Assembly: GCA_037447605.1 (NCBI GenBank)
Contig: CM074812.1
Location: 2,874,388 to 2,904,820 of the forward strand
Direction: 5' to 3'
Length of the DNA stretch: 30,433 bases
DNA from: Zygnema circumcarinatum
Taxonomy: Eukaryota; Streptophyta; Zygnematophyceae; Zygnematales; Zygnemataceae
A program made the translations under genes and the position numbers. The notes below the pieces were generated by a model. It was given only the letters and a program-made list of their open reading frames with translations, ran no database searches and had not been told where the DNA came from. The first letter of the stretch is position 1; every line of letters begins with the position of its first letter. This document shows, in pieces, positions 20,989-28,495 of this stretch.

Positions 20989-22014
20989 TCCCAATGCATC
21001 GACCACCGGCGCCGAAACTGCCAAAATGTGATCGAAGAGAGTGCCCGCCGCGCTGTCGGGGTCCTCCGTTCCGAGCAACGGAAACGGAATGAACGGTTTT
21101 CCGAACGGATTGGCCCATGGAACGCGCTTGGAGTCGCCGCCCGCGTGAATGAGGAGGACCTTCTGCCGCGCAATGTCCTTCACAAAAATCAAAAATTCGA
21201 TTAAACAAAAACGTTAATTGAATGAATAGATAAAGCATTTAAATACCCTAACCCTAACACTAACCCTAACCCTGTTGAAGAAGTATTATGAATTTAAAGG
21301 TGGGGAATAAATGTACCGGAAAAAGTTTTGCAGCTGCCCGAATTGCGCCGAGCGTGGCTCCCCCGGAGCCAATCCGGAGGCCCTCGGGATCCGGAACGGC
21401 CAAAGTGACAGAGAACGCCGAAATGCGGCCGTTCCGTTTGGCGGACTGCAACTGCCTGCCGCACATAGAAATGCCATACACGGGAAAATGGGAAAAACAC
21501 AGAGAGACAGAGGAATGGAGGGAGGGAGAAAGAGAGGGATCGGGGGGGGAGACGGGAGGAAGAATGGAGAACGTCCAGAGAGAGGGAGAGAGAGAGAGAG
21601 AGCGAGAATAAGAGAGGAAGAGTGAGAGAAAGAGGGGGGAAGAGAGACAGGGTGAAAAAGAGTGAAAGCGAGCGAGAGTTAGAGTGAGAGAGAGAGGTGT
21701 GGGGAGAGAGAGCGGGGGGGAGAGAAAGAGAGAAGGGCGGAGAGAGAGAGGAGAGGAAAGAGAGGGGAGAGAGGGCGGGCAGAGAGAAAGAGAGAGAGAG
21801 AGGGGATGACAGAGAGAGAGTACCCGGCATAAAGCTCCGCCTGCGCGGAACTCGCCGCTGTGAGCACGACGGCATCCCACGTGGCAGCGCGCTGCGGGGC
21901 CTGCACAGCGACACGCAGGCGGCGCCACGTGTCCGCCAGCAGATCCGCCAGCTGTCCACTCTCCCCGGCAGCCATGCCCCCCCCCCTCCCCTTCCTCAGG
22001 CGAGCGCTCGCCAT
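13928..22014 (-). CDS. FKGP: Bifunctional fucokinase/GDP-L-fucose pyrophosphorylase (partial: one exon in gap)
   Basis: Salvages L-fucose: the C-terminal GHMP kinase makes fucose-1-phosphate and the N-terminal domain makes GDP-fucose, in the cytosol. Exons in transcription order: 22014-21824, 21455-21317, 21177-20985, 20231-19876, 18821-18695, 18094-16856, [gap], 15481-14892, 14320-13928. All visible junctions are GT-AG and in phase. The visible parts encode 748 and about 327 aa and align with plant FKGP (about 1,055 aa) by eye. Recognised motifs are TLAVPDPEG, HAGGDSKRVPWANPFGK, MTGDVLACFD, FLHFGTSTE, CLWGVP, DNPKE, the GHMP loop PRGSGLGTSS, and the C-terminal LVGAGGGGFG. The kinase N-terminal motif (GGWSDTPP in plants) is missing and should lie in the N gap; phase requires a multiple-of-3 exon. 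Exon 6 has about 20 extra residues before LWHAQLFPI. Met 22014 gives the best N-terminal match. Introns are CT-rich on the sense strand. Confidence 0.92.
14321..14891 (-). repeat. FKGP last intron, CT-rich on sense strand
   Basis: GA repeats on plus at 14338-14680 (with a pure GA run near 14485), then unique AT-rich sequence. Sense-strand donor GTGGTG at 14891 and acceptor CGTCCAG at 14321. Confidence 0.75.
15482..16476 (-). repeat. FKGP intron up to the gap
   Basis: 15490-16060 is GA-rich on plus, with repeated AGGAAAGCGACAG and GGGGGAGATACAG units every 70-100 bp. 16065-16476 is non-repetitive with a TTGTCTCCATG-type AT-rich stretch. No exon found. Confidence 0.7.
16477..16809. other. Assembly gap (N x 333)
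   Basis: Unresolved bases flanked by C-runs. The missing GHMP-kinase N-terminal exon of FKGP is expected here, because neither flank encodes it. Confidence 0.98.
17028..17046 (-). promoter_or_regulatory. ERSE-like site inside FKGP exon
   Basis: Exact CCAAT-N9-CCACG within coding exon 16856-18094. On the sense strand it spells the codons for HVAERDWLG. The GCCACGTGGC palindrome occupies 17041-17050. A regulatory role inside an exon is uncertain. Confidence 0.5.
17376..17394 (+). promoter_or_regulatory. One-mismatch ERSE-like site in FKGP exon
   Basis: CTTGG-N9-ATTGG, where the consensus has CGTGG. It is part of GCCACTTGGCGG and is followed 20 bp later by GCCACGTGGC at 17415-17424. Confidence 0.35.
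17780..17798 (-). promoter_or_regulatory. ERSE-like site inside FKGP exon
   Basis: Exact CCAAT-N9-CCACG in the exon 16856-18094. A second ACACGTGGC lies 12 bp further on at about 17806. Confidence 0.5.
18095..18694 (-). repeat. FKGP intron, CT-rich on sense strand
   Basis: GA/GGGAGA/GAGAGCAA repeats on plus at 18182-18688. Sense donor GTAAGG at 18694 and acceptor GTGACAG ending at 18095. Confidence 0.75.
18860..19490. repeat. 90-bp minisatellite, 7 copies, in FKGP intron
   Basis: CACCGAGAGAG recurs at 18931, 19021, 19110, 19200, 19290, 19380 and 19470, so the period is 89-90 bp. Units are nearly identical apart from G-run length. They contain GGAATGGGAGGAGAGACGG. Long open frames across it arise because 90 is divisible by 3 and the unit lacks stop codons. 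Confidence 0.9.
19931..19949 (-). promoter_or_regulatory. ERSE-like site inside FKGP exon
   Basis: Exact CCAAT-N9-CCACG in exon 19876-20231. Its sense strand encodes ATWHDLIGL. A one-mismatch copy (CCAAT-N9-CCACC) is at 20061-20079 in the same exon, and a second (CCTGG-N9-ATTGG) straddles the exon's acceptor at 20231-20249. Confidence 0.5.
20232..20984 (-). repeat. FKGP intron, AT-rich then CT microsatellite
   Basis: 20250-20550 is AT-rich unique sequence. 20555-20983 is CT-rich on plus, which is GA on the FKGP sense strand, so this intron runs against the general CT-on-sense polarity. Confidence 0.7.
21246..21273. repeat. Telomere-like CCCTAA repeat in FKGP intron
   Basis: Four to five CCCTAA units in the 139-bp intron 21178-21316. 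Confidence 0.7.
21456..21823 (-). repeat. FKGP first intron, CT-rich on sense
   Basis: GA-rich on plus at 21500-21822. Sense donor GTACTC at 21823 and acceptor GCGGCAG ending at 21456. Confidence 0.75.
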
Positions 22015-22016
22015 TT

Positions 22017-22040
22017 TTAGGGTTAGGGTTAGGGTTAGGG
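22017..22040. promoter_or_regulatory. Telo-box-like (TTAGGG)4 at FKGP start
   Basis: Four TTAGGG units end within a few bases of the FKGP start codon, on its 5' leader side (CCCTAA on the sense strand). Telo-boxes (AAACCCTAA) are known promoter or leader elements of plant housekeeping genes. Confidence 0.5.
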
Positions 22041-22254
22041 CCAGGGGGAAGGCCGGGTTCTATGCGGGACTGGAAGTTCCAGTTTCAATTCTAGTCAAGC
22101 ACAATTTTGAATTTCTCTCTGACCAGTCTCAGTTCTACTGCAGTTACAGTTAGTGTTACTACAACGTCAATTTTTCACACATGAAAAAGCGCCACGTGTA
22201 CATTTCAAACACGTCGCAGGCTTCCATTGGCTCTTCAATTTTCCAAATTTAATA

Positions 22255-22454
22255 GGGGGAGTCAGACCTTGACCATCGCCAAATCAATTTCGTAAGCCTG
22301 TCGGGCGAATTCAGCATTGGCTAGGTACGCATTTCGGTACGGCTGTGTACGGCGGAGCCGCGGATCCAGACCCGGAACCCGTACATGAAAGATGTGACTT
22401 TTAGTATAAGGAATTCGGGAATTTCGTAAGCGATGGTCAAGGTCTGACTCCCCC
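22255..22454. mobile_element. 200-bp MITE with 5-bp target duplication
   Basis: Perfect terminal inverted repeats of 25 bp begin GGGGGAGTCAGACC at 22255 and end with the complement at 22454. Similarity continues a few bases inward around TTTCGTAAG. TAATA flanks both sides (22250-22254 and 22455-22459). There is no coding capacity, so it is a non-autonomous DNA transposon of uncertain superfamily. Confidence 0.8.
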
Positions 22455-22584
22455 TAATATCTACGCAAGATTGCTAACTACTTGAACACGAAATATGTCA
22501 CCACGTGGCACCTTCACGTGCTAGAGCTTCCTGCAAAAAATGTAGGATGATAGCTAATCAGAGTTAGCCACGAGTCCAAAATAT

Positions 22585-22960
22585 CTGCCGTGGCAGACCC
22601 TGAATGATTGAAACCAGTGACGTGTCGAAGAAAATCTGACGTGGCAGACCCTGATCAGCCCAGACAAGTGACATGTCACGAAAAGCTGGCGTGGCAAGCC
22701 CTGATTGGCTGATTTTAGTGACGTCATTAAATAAACCAACGTGGCGATCTCTGATTAGCGAAACCAGCGGCATGTATTAAGGGGACCCCGCCGGCGGCCC
22801 TTCTCTTCTCTTCGGCCCAAAAGCCCTTGGAGGCCCTTGCCAATCAGAACTCCCCTTGTGTCCAATAAATCCGACGTGGCAATACCTGAGTGGCTGGACC
22901 CAGTGCGATTATGTCAAAAATCTGACGTGGCACGACCTGATTAGCTAGACCAGCGGCATG
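22585..22960 (+). repeat. 50-bp tandem units with ACGTGGC...CTGATTGG
   Basis: Unit cores begin at 22585, 22636, 22686 and 22736 (period 50-51), then 22871 and 22922. The consensus is CTGACGTGGCAGACCCTGAT followed by TRGC and ACCAGTGAC-like text. Each unit carries one ERSE-geometry site in the same orientation: one exact (22690), three with one mismatch (22740, 22875 and 22925 regions), the others weaker. Confidence 0.75.
22690..22708 (+). promoter_or_regulatory. ERSE-like site, F-box/FKGP spacer
   Basis: Exact CGTGG-N9-ATTGG in the third 50-bp unit, about 370 bp before the F-box start codon and 680 bp from the FKGP start. Confidence 0.6.
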
Positions 22961-23015
22961 CATGCAAGGACTAGCCAGCGGCCCTTCCCTGCCCTTCGGC
23001 CCAAAAGCTGTGCCA
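22740..23015 (+). repeat. 187-bp-spaced duplication upstream of F-box gene
   Basis: Segments about 22740-22825 and 22925-23012 share CGTGGC, CTGATTAGC, ACCAGCGGCATG and CTTCGGCCCAAAAGC in the same order. The second copy abuts the 5' leader. This looks like a duplicated promoter or leader segment. Confidence 0.65.
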
Positions 23016-23074
23016 TCCGCTTTGCCGCCGCCTCTTTCCTTCTCCCACAACTTTTAGGGTTTTGCTCCGCCAAC

Positions 23075-24976
23075 ATGGCCATGGCCGCAGCGAAGAGGAG
23101 GGCGAGGGATGAGTCCATGGCAGAGGGAGGAGCCATGGCGGGCCCCCCTCTCCCTCTCCTCACCGACATCTTCACTCGCTCCACGGACGGGGGCGATGTG
23201 CCGGAACTCATCCGCCTCTCCACCGTCTGCAAGGCTTTCATGGCGGGGGTTAGAGCGGTGGAAAGTCTGAAGATTGACAGGAAAACCCGCCTATTGATCA
23301 TTCTAGCACAAGAATCTCGACCAAGTGCAGATTTGGAGCTTGCAAGGCTTATCAACGTTGCTCCGAAAGTGCAGCGCCTCACTATTGATGGTGACCTTCC
23401 TCCTTTGGTGGTGCAGAGCCTCACTTTAGAGGGTGACCTTCCTCCTTTGGTGGTGCATGCATGGGGAGCACAAGTCGGAGCCATAGTGCGGTCTCTGCAC
23501 TTCGTATCAGAGATTTACTGGAAAAATCTTCGACCTCTTATGATGTTCCCAGCGTTGGAGGAGCTCAAGATCAGAGTTTTCTTAGACAAGGACATGCTGC
23601 TGTTTCCTCCCCTGTTAAAGAGTGTAAAATCCTTGAAATTGACACTCCGACAGAATGACATGAATCTTATGAGCCAATTTCTTGGCATGTTTCCCAACCT
23701 TGAAGACGCGGAGTTAGTTTTCTTCAAGTGCTCTATAACAGACGTACTTGTCCAGCATCAGAATCTTATCAGTTTAAACATAACGACTACAAAATCATTT
23801 TCTCCTTCCCTCAATCTCAAAGTTACTGTTCCTGCTCTTCAAAATTTCTCCTTCAAGGGTACGCTCACGACTTTGGTCTTTACTGACGACATGCCGAGTC
23901 TTAAGATGGTCGACATTGAAGCCTTAACAAATATCATGTCCAAGAAGGTGCAAGTGCAGGTGCAAACAATGTTGGGAAACCTCAATGCTCAACACTATGT
24001 TTGGCTATGTCCTTTGCCGCGAGTCATTAGGAGAATTCCTCTTGAAGATCAACAGCGCCAATGTGCAGTCGATAAAGTTGAACTGGCCATTGACGTGGTT
24101 ATCAATTTCTGATAAGTTCAGGAATTTTGAGTTCCCGAATCTTACGCGACTCTACTTTATGGCCCACAATCACAGTGGGCGCCCTGACTTCTTTTGCTTA
24201 CGTCATTGGCTAACAACCTTCCCGGCAGTAAAGGAAATTGTATTAGTTATGACCGACAATATAGAAGAACAACTCCGGAATGATTGGAATTCGCGAGTTG
24301 CAAAAAGCATTTTCGCGGATCGAGACGCTTGTGAGAAACTCAACGTACTACTCCTCATCCTTTCTCTTTCTTATTCTCTTATCTTGTTTCTTTATTCTTC
24401 GGTCATACATGATTTTTTATGACTTGCTGAGCTCTCTCCCTCTCTGTCGTTCTCTACCTCACTCGCTCTCTCGCGCTCTCACTCACTCTCTCCCTCTCAC
24501 ACTGTTGCTCTCTCACTCGCTTCCTTTCTCTCCTCCCTCTCCCTCCCTCCTCCCCTCTGTGCCTTCCCTCCCTTCTCTTGCTCGTCTAAGAACATGTCGT
24601 TATTTGTCTGCTTGTGTTAAAAGTCACCTCTGTGTTCCATGCAGTTGAGCCAGCTCTAATTTAGAATTTCCTCATATGAGGAACTAATGAAGACAAACTG
24701 TCCTTTGTCAGTAGTGGACTCAACCTCCATGTGCATTGAAATAACTCAAATACGTGTGTGCTGAGAGTTAACGATCAACACTACAAGGATTCCATGGTTC
24801 ACTTTTTTGTTATTTGGCTCAATTGTTTAATACTTGCTGTAACAACCCCTCTCTGAATGCTGATTTGCGCTACACTTGCAATTCTACGACTAACATTATC
24901 CATGTTCTATCGAGCAGATAGCAGCTTTGGATCTTTACGGAACCTTCCAACTCTTAAAGCAATACGTTCATCGTGA
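23075..24976 (+). CDS. F-box-like/LRR-like protein, 3 exons
   Basis: Model: 23075-23947, 24024-24330, 24918-24976, giving 412 aa. Start 23075 is chosen because ATGGCCATGG follows a CAAC context; an in-frame upstream ATG at 22958 would add 39 residues without domain similarity. Residues about 24-62 (LPLLTDIF, LIRLSTVCKAFMAGV) resemble a degenerate F-box, and the rest has leucine-rich stretches such as FPALEELKIRVF and FPNLTRLYF. The frame changes near 23950. A GT-AG intron of 76 bp (or 64 bp from a second donor at 23960) restores it exactly. The second intron (GTGAGA at 24331 to GAGCAG at 24917) leads to a short LRR-like tail, SLRNLPTLKAIRSS. F-box proteins are SCF ubiquitin-ligase adaptors; the target is unknown. 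A pseudogene with a real frameshift is the alternative. Confidence 0.65.
23376..23459 (+). repeat. 42-bp in-frame tandem duplication
   Basis: Two 42-nt units within the F-box gene encode 14-residue repeats sharing GDLPPLVV. Third-base and first-base differences show it is not brand new. Confidence 0.85.
24331..24917 (+). other. Intron 2 of F-box gene
   Basis: CT-rich from 24420 to 24590, consistent with the sense-strand polypyrimidine habit here, then AT-rich. An internal TGCAG at 24640-24644 could serve as an alternative acceptor, giving the short tail EPALI. Confidence 0.5.
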
Positions 24977-25478
24977 TAGATTGCGGATTAGCAAACTGAG
25001 TGCTCCAATCTATGGCTAACCGTTCAGTCATGTGCTACGCAGTTACGGCGTTTCAGCCGAGAACAGGTTTTTGAGGCGTTGAACGACGCCTCCACAGGTC
25101 CGCATGGAGAAGGAGAGGCATCTTCACACGTGCGAGAACCTGCCTCGAGGGAGGGAAGGGAGCCACGATTTTGAAGGAACTTTTGAAGGCTTTGGTAGGG
25201 CTGCTTTTCTTTTCATAGAGGGAGAGGCAGGGAGAGAGTGGGAGAGCGACCGAAAGAGGGAGAGTCAGAAAGAGCGAGATGGGAAAAAAGAGGTGGGGTA
25301 GAGATGGAGGGAGAGGGAGAGGGAGAGGGAGAGGGAGAGGGAGAAGGGAAGGAGAGTCTTGAGAATCCCCTGCTTGAACCAAACTTTCTTAAGGCCCTTC
25401 CTGAGGAGACCCTTCCACATCGACCCGTGGACCTTTGCTTATCTCTCACTTAACCTCTAAAGGCGTGGTTTGGGCACG
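24977..25478. other. No gene recognised
   Basis: Probable 3' flank of the F-box gene. It contains a 7-bp-stem hairpin (GAGGCGT/ACGCCTC, about 25073-25092) and a GGGAGA tract at 25220-25350. An open stretch ending at 25451 encodes EPNFLKALPEETLPHRPVDL, which resembles no family I know. Confidence 0.5.
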
Positions 25479-25640
25479 ATGCTGCAGATCAACTCGTGGC
25501 CGATCCATCATGATCCGAAGACGCGGCTGGATCCACGCGAGTTCAACTGTGGGCTTTTTTCTGAGAAAGTGATTCAGCTTTCCTCCCTTTGGCACCGGAG
25601 GGCGGATCTGTTTGCTCGCCCATCTGCTGCACCATTTTGA
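25479..25640 (+). CDS. Short ORF or exon, unknown function
   Basis: 53 codons from ATG to TGA with balanced, non-repetitive composition, containing INSWPIHHDPKTRLDPRE. An AG acceptor-like CTGCAG lies at 25482-25487, so this may be the last exon of an unrecognised gene rather than a complete one. No family recognised. Confidence 0.25.
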   Translation: MLQINSWPIHHDPKTRLDPREFNCGLFSEKVIQLSSLWHRRADLFARPSAAPF

Positions 25641-25705
25641 ATGGGAAATTTTGAAGGAAGAGGCGATCGATTCAACGGTGAAGTAGGGCTTACTGTGTGG
25701 CCGGC

Positions 25706-25977
25706 AAGGCCTTTGAAACTAGTGGCTGAACCTAGGAAGCACATAGCCATGTGTGAATAAGGAGAAAGGGAGAAGTAGAGATAGAGGGAGGATCACTTTT
25801 GAAGGCTTTCCAACACATTACGGTTTTTGGGTTTTCAGTTTCTGGTTCATGCCAGCACATGTAAATGGTTCCTTGTGCCCTCCTGCAATGCATTGCATAC
25901 GACAAAACTGTTGCATACGACAAAACTGTTTGTCGGATCACGTTGAGTGTTCATCTTTTGATGTTTCTTAAGCTGTA
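25706..25977. repeat. Direct duplication, copy 1
   Basis: About 270 bp matching 26095-26346 closely, from AAACTAGTGGCTGAACC to TTAAGCTGT. This copy has an extra 19-bp tandem unit (GCATACGACAAAACTGTT) at about 25895-25932. No protein recognised. Confidence 0.85.
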
Positions 25978-26094
25978 GTTGGCGAATGCATCTTTGTAAT
26001 CTTTCTCGAGGGGAGGAAAGGTGGGAGGGAGGGAGGGCCAAAAGAGATGGGGGAGAGGGAGGGCAAAAGGGACGGTGGAGAGTGGGAGGGAGGA
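25978..26094. other. Spacer between the two duplicate copies
   Basis: Mostly GGGAGGGAGGGC purine repeat. Similar purine sequence also follows copy 2. Confidence 0.6.
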
Positions 26095-26346
26095 CAAGGC
26101 CTTTCAAACTAGTGGCTAAACCTAGGAAGCACGTAGCCATGTGTGAATAGGGAGGAAGGGAGAGGTAGAGATAGAGAGAGGATCACTTATGAAGTCTTTT
26201 CAACACATTACGGTTTTTGGGTTTTCAGTTTCTGGTTCATGCCAGCACATGTAAATTGTTCCTTGGGCCCTCCCCAATGCATTGCATACGACAAAACTGT
26301 TCGTCGGATCACGTTGCGTGTTCTTCTTTTGACGTTTTTAAGCTGT
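26095..26346. repeat. Direct duplication, copy 2
   Basis: Second copy of the segment at 25706-25977, lacking the internal 19-bp duplication. It is followed immediately by a purine tract, as copy 1 is. Confidence 0.85.
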
Positions 26347-27417
26347 CGGGAGGAAGGGCAGAAGGAATGGCGGAGAGAGGGAGGGAGGGAGGGCTGGTAG
26401 GGAGCGGGAAGAGAGGGCAGGAGGGGTGTGGCAGAGAGGGAGACATTGGAGTGCAAATTGGTAGGAAGAGGGAGGGAGGGCGGGCAGGATGCGACATGGA
26501 GAGAGGAAGGTAGGGAGGGAGTGCAGGAGGGGAGTGAAGGGGGGGAGGGGGTGTGAGGGAGGGAGGGAGGGAGGAAAGGACTGGAGGGGTAGCGGTGGAG
26601 GGAGTGAGGGAGGGAGAGCAGGAAAGGAGGAGAGGAGGGGGAGGGAGGAAGGGCAAAAGGAAAGGGTGAGAGAGGGAGGGAGGGTGGATGGGAGAGGGGG
26701 AGAGGGAGAGAGGGCGAGAGGGAGGGAAAGAGGGAGTGGAGGGGGCGAGAGGGAGGGAGGGCAGGAGGGGTGGGGAAGAGGGAGGGAGGGAGGGCAGGTG
26801 GGGAGCGGGAGAGAGTGCAGGAGGGGAGGGGCAGAAAGGGAGTGAGGGAGGGCAAAAGGGTAGCGGAGGGAGGAAGGGAGGGCAGAAGGGATGGGGGAGA
26901 GAGGGAGGGAGGGCAGGAGAGGAGGGGATGGGAGGGAGGGCAAAAGGGGAGGGTGAGAGAGGGAGGGAGGGTGGATGGGAGAGGGGGAGAGGGAGAGAGG
27001 GCGAGAGGGAGGGAAAGAGGGAGTGGAGGGGGCGAGAGGGAGGGAGGGCAGGAGGGGTGGGGAAGAGGGAGGGAGGGAGGGCAGGTGGGGAGCGGGAGAG
27101 AGGGCAGAGAGGGAGAGATGGAAGGCAAAAAGGGAGGGAGAGAGGGAGGGGGGGAGGGAGGGAGGGAGGGAGGGCAGGAGGGGTGGGGAAGAGGGAGGGA
27201 GGGAGGGAGGGAGGGAGGGAGGGCAGGAGAGGAGGGGATGGGAGGGAGGGCAAAAGGGTAGCGGAGGGAGGAAGGGAGGGCAGAAGGGATGGGGGAGAGA
27301 GGGAGGGAGGGCAGGAGAGGAGGGGATGGGAGGGAGGGCAAAAGGGGAGGGTGAGAGAGGGAGGGAGGGAGGGCAGGTGGGGAGCGGGAGAGAGGGCAGA
27401 GAGGGAGGGGGAGAGAG
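26347..27417. repeat. 1-kb polypurine minisatellite
   Basis: GGGAGGGAGGGCAGGAG-type repeats. A segment containing GGGTGGATGGGAGAGG recurs 287 bp apart (26682 and 26969). Another with AAAAGGGTAGCGGAGGG recurs about 400 bp apart (26850 and 27248). Long frames through it are not genes. Confidence 0.9.
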
Positions 27418-27849
27418 ATTTTTTTTATTCATTCCATTTATGTGGAAAAAAAAACTTGACCTAATGCTTTACTTTTGATTTGCAGCACCTTATTCAGTTT
27501 GCTAGGGGTTTCGCGCTAAAATAATGCGCATGGCTCGTGGGGTAAAGCCCTTTGATAAGCTGGGCCAGCAGAAATAGGAGCAAACTATTTATTACTTAGC
27601 TTTTTGACTTCCTTGTATTGTACAGCTCCTGCAACGACTAGGTCTTGAAGCATATGGTCGATACAGTCTTGCAATTTGAAGGGGATCGGCACTTAGCCTA
27701 TCGGATTGTAAAGCAAGTAAGAAAATAAATAGTACGGCTGATAGCGCTGGAGAAGAGAAGATGTGGAGGGAAGGGAAGTGGAAGGGGAAGAGTTTAGAGT
27801 TTGCAACAGGGTTCAGGGCGGGGGTTGCCAACCCCAGACACGCGCCAGC
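27418..27849. other. No gene recognised
   Basis: Ordinary-composition sequence following the purine tract. No protein similarity, RNA gene or repeat seen. Confidence 0.5.
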
Positions 27850-28083
27850 ATGCCACGTGGCGAACACATAGTGGACACGTGGTACCTTGTTGCATCCACC
27901 TCTGCGGAAAGATTGCAGCTAGCCGGCACACGTGGTAGTGGAGGTGGTGTTTTTGTTGCCATGTGGCTACTTTCAATTGGTTGAGGCCAGCGTGGCTGCC
28001 ACGCTACCGCCGCGTCGTCAAAACTTTCCCTGACGGTCCCCTCCAACCATTGCGTGGCATCTGCAGGGATACGACTTTGGTCA

Positions 28084-28102
28084 CGTGGCAGCCTTCGATT
28101 GG
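28084..28102 (+). promoter_or_regulatory. ERSE-like site
   Basis: Exact CGTGG-N9-ATTGG, 60 bp before a second exact copy in the same orientation. Confidence 0.55.
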
Positions 28103-28143
28103 CATTTGTTTTCCACGCGACCTCGATTGGATCGAATGTGCCA

Positions 28144-28162
28144 CGTGGCATCCTCCAATTGG
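28144..28162 (+). promoter_or_regulatory. ERSE-like site
   Basis: Exact CGTGG-N9-ATTGG overlapping the GCCACGTGGC palindrome at 28140-28149. Confidence 0.55.
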
Positions 28163-28225
28163 CAGGCCACATGGGCAGTTTGATTGGTTCCTGATTTGCC
28201 ACGTGACAAGCACGTGCACAAACCT

Positions 28226-28487
28226 TTCTCTGACGGGAACCTGTAGCGCGTTAAGAACGACTCGTAACTGGTACATAGTTCGCTGTCTCCATGGTGTTTT
28301 AGAACTGTGACGGTAACTGACGCTTCTTGTTGGCAATTGTCGCTGTACGGTCCGTTGCTTGGTGATTTGCGGTTGTTGGGACTTGAAGCATCGCCGGGTT
28401 GAACAGTAAACGACAAGCTACCAATAATGACAATTGTTTGTCGGTTTAGCAAATGACAAGGTCCACCGCCCAGAACCCAAACCGCAT
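28226..28487. other. No gene recognised
   Basis: Unique sequence between the G-box array and the 957-bp element. Contains the 8-bp target site at its right end. Confidence 0.5.
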
Positions 28488-28495
28488 AATTGAAG

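Larger units (their letters stand above)
22015..23074. promoter_or_regulatory. Divergent intergenic region (FKGP / F-box gene)
   Basis: The 1.06 kb between two divergent start codons must carry both promoters. It contains a telo-box, a G-box at 22501-22508, a one-mismatch ERSE at 22212-22230 (CGTCG), a 200-bp MITE, a 50-bp tandem array, a duplicated segment and a TTTAGGGTTTT stretch about 15 bp before the F-box ATG. No clear TATA box was identified. Confidence 0.6.
27850..28225. promoter_or_regulatory. Dense G-box/CCAAT array
   Basis: About ten ACGTG-core or degenerate copies occur in 375 bp, including GCCACGTGGC at 27852-27861 and 28140-28149. ATTGG follows at the fixed distance at 28084-28102 and 28144-28162 (exact) and 27962-27980 (TGTGG variant). 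No adjacent gene start identified; it might serve a gene outside the window or be repeat-derived. Confidence 0.55.

Noticed and set aside
13928-22014. FKGP as a pseudogene because of the missing kinase motif
   Set aside because: All visible exons are in phase with intact motifs, and the missing part coincides with the N gap.
22585-22960. CRISPR-like array with regular 50-bp spacing
   Set aside because: The repeated core is short and degenerate, the spacers are also similar, and the genome is eukaryotic. It is an ordinary tandem repeat.
24645-24664. Short last exon of the F-box gene after the acceptor at 24644
   Set aside because: It gives only EPALI before a stop. The later acceptor at 24917 yields an LRR-like tail in the same phase. 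Retained as an alternative only.
26208-27478. Long Pro/Ser or Gly/Glu/Arg-rich open frames on both strands
   Set aside because: Low-complexity translation of a polypurine minisatellite; all frames stay open because the repeat lacks stops.
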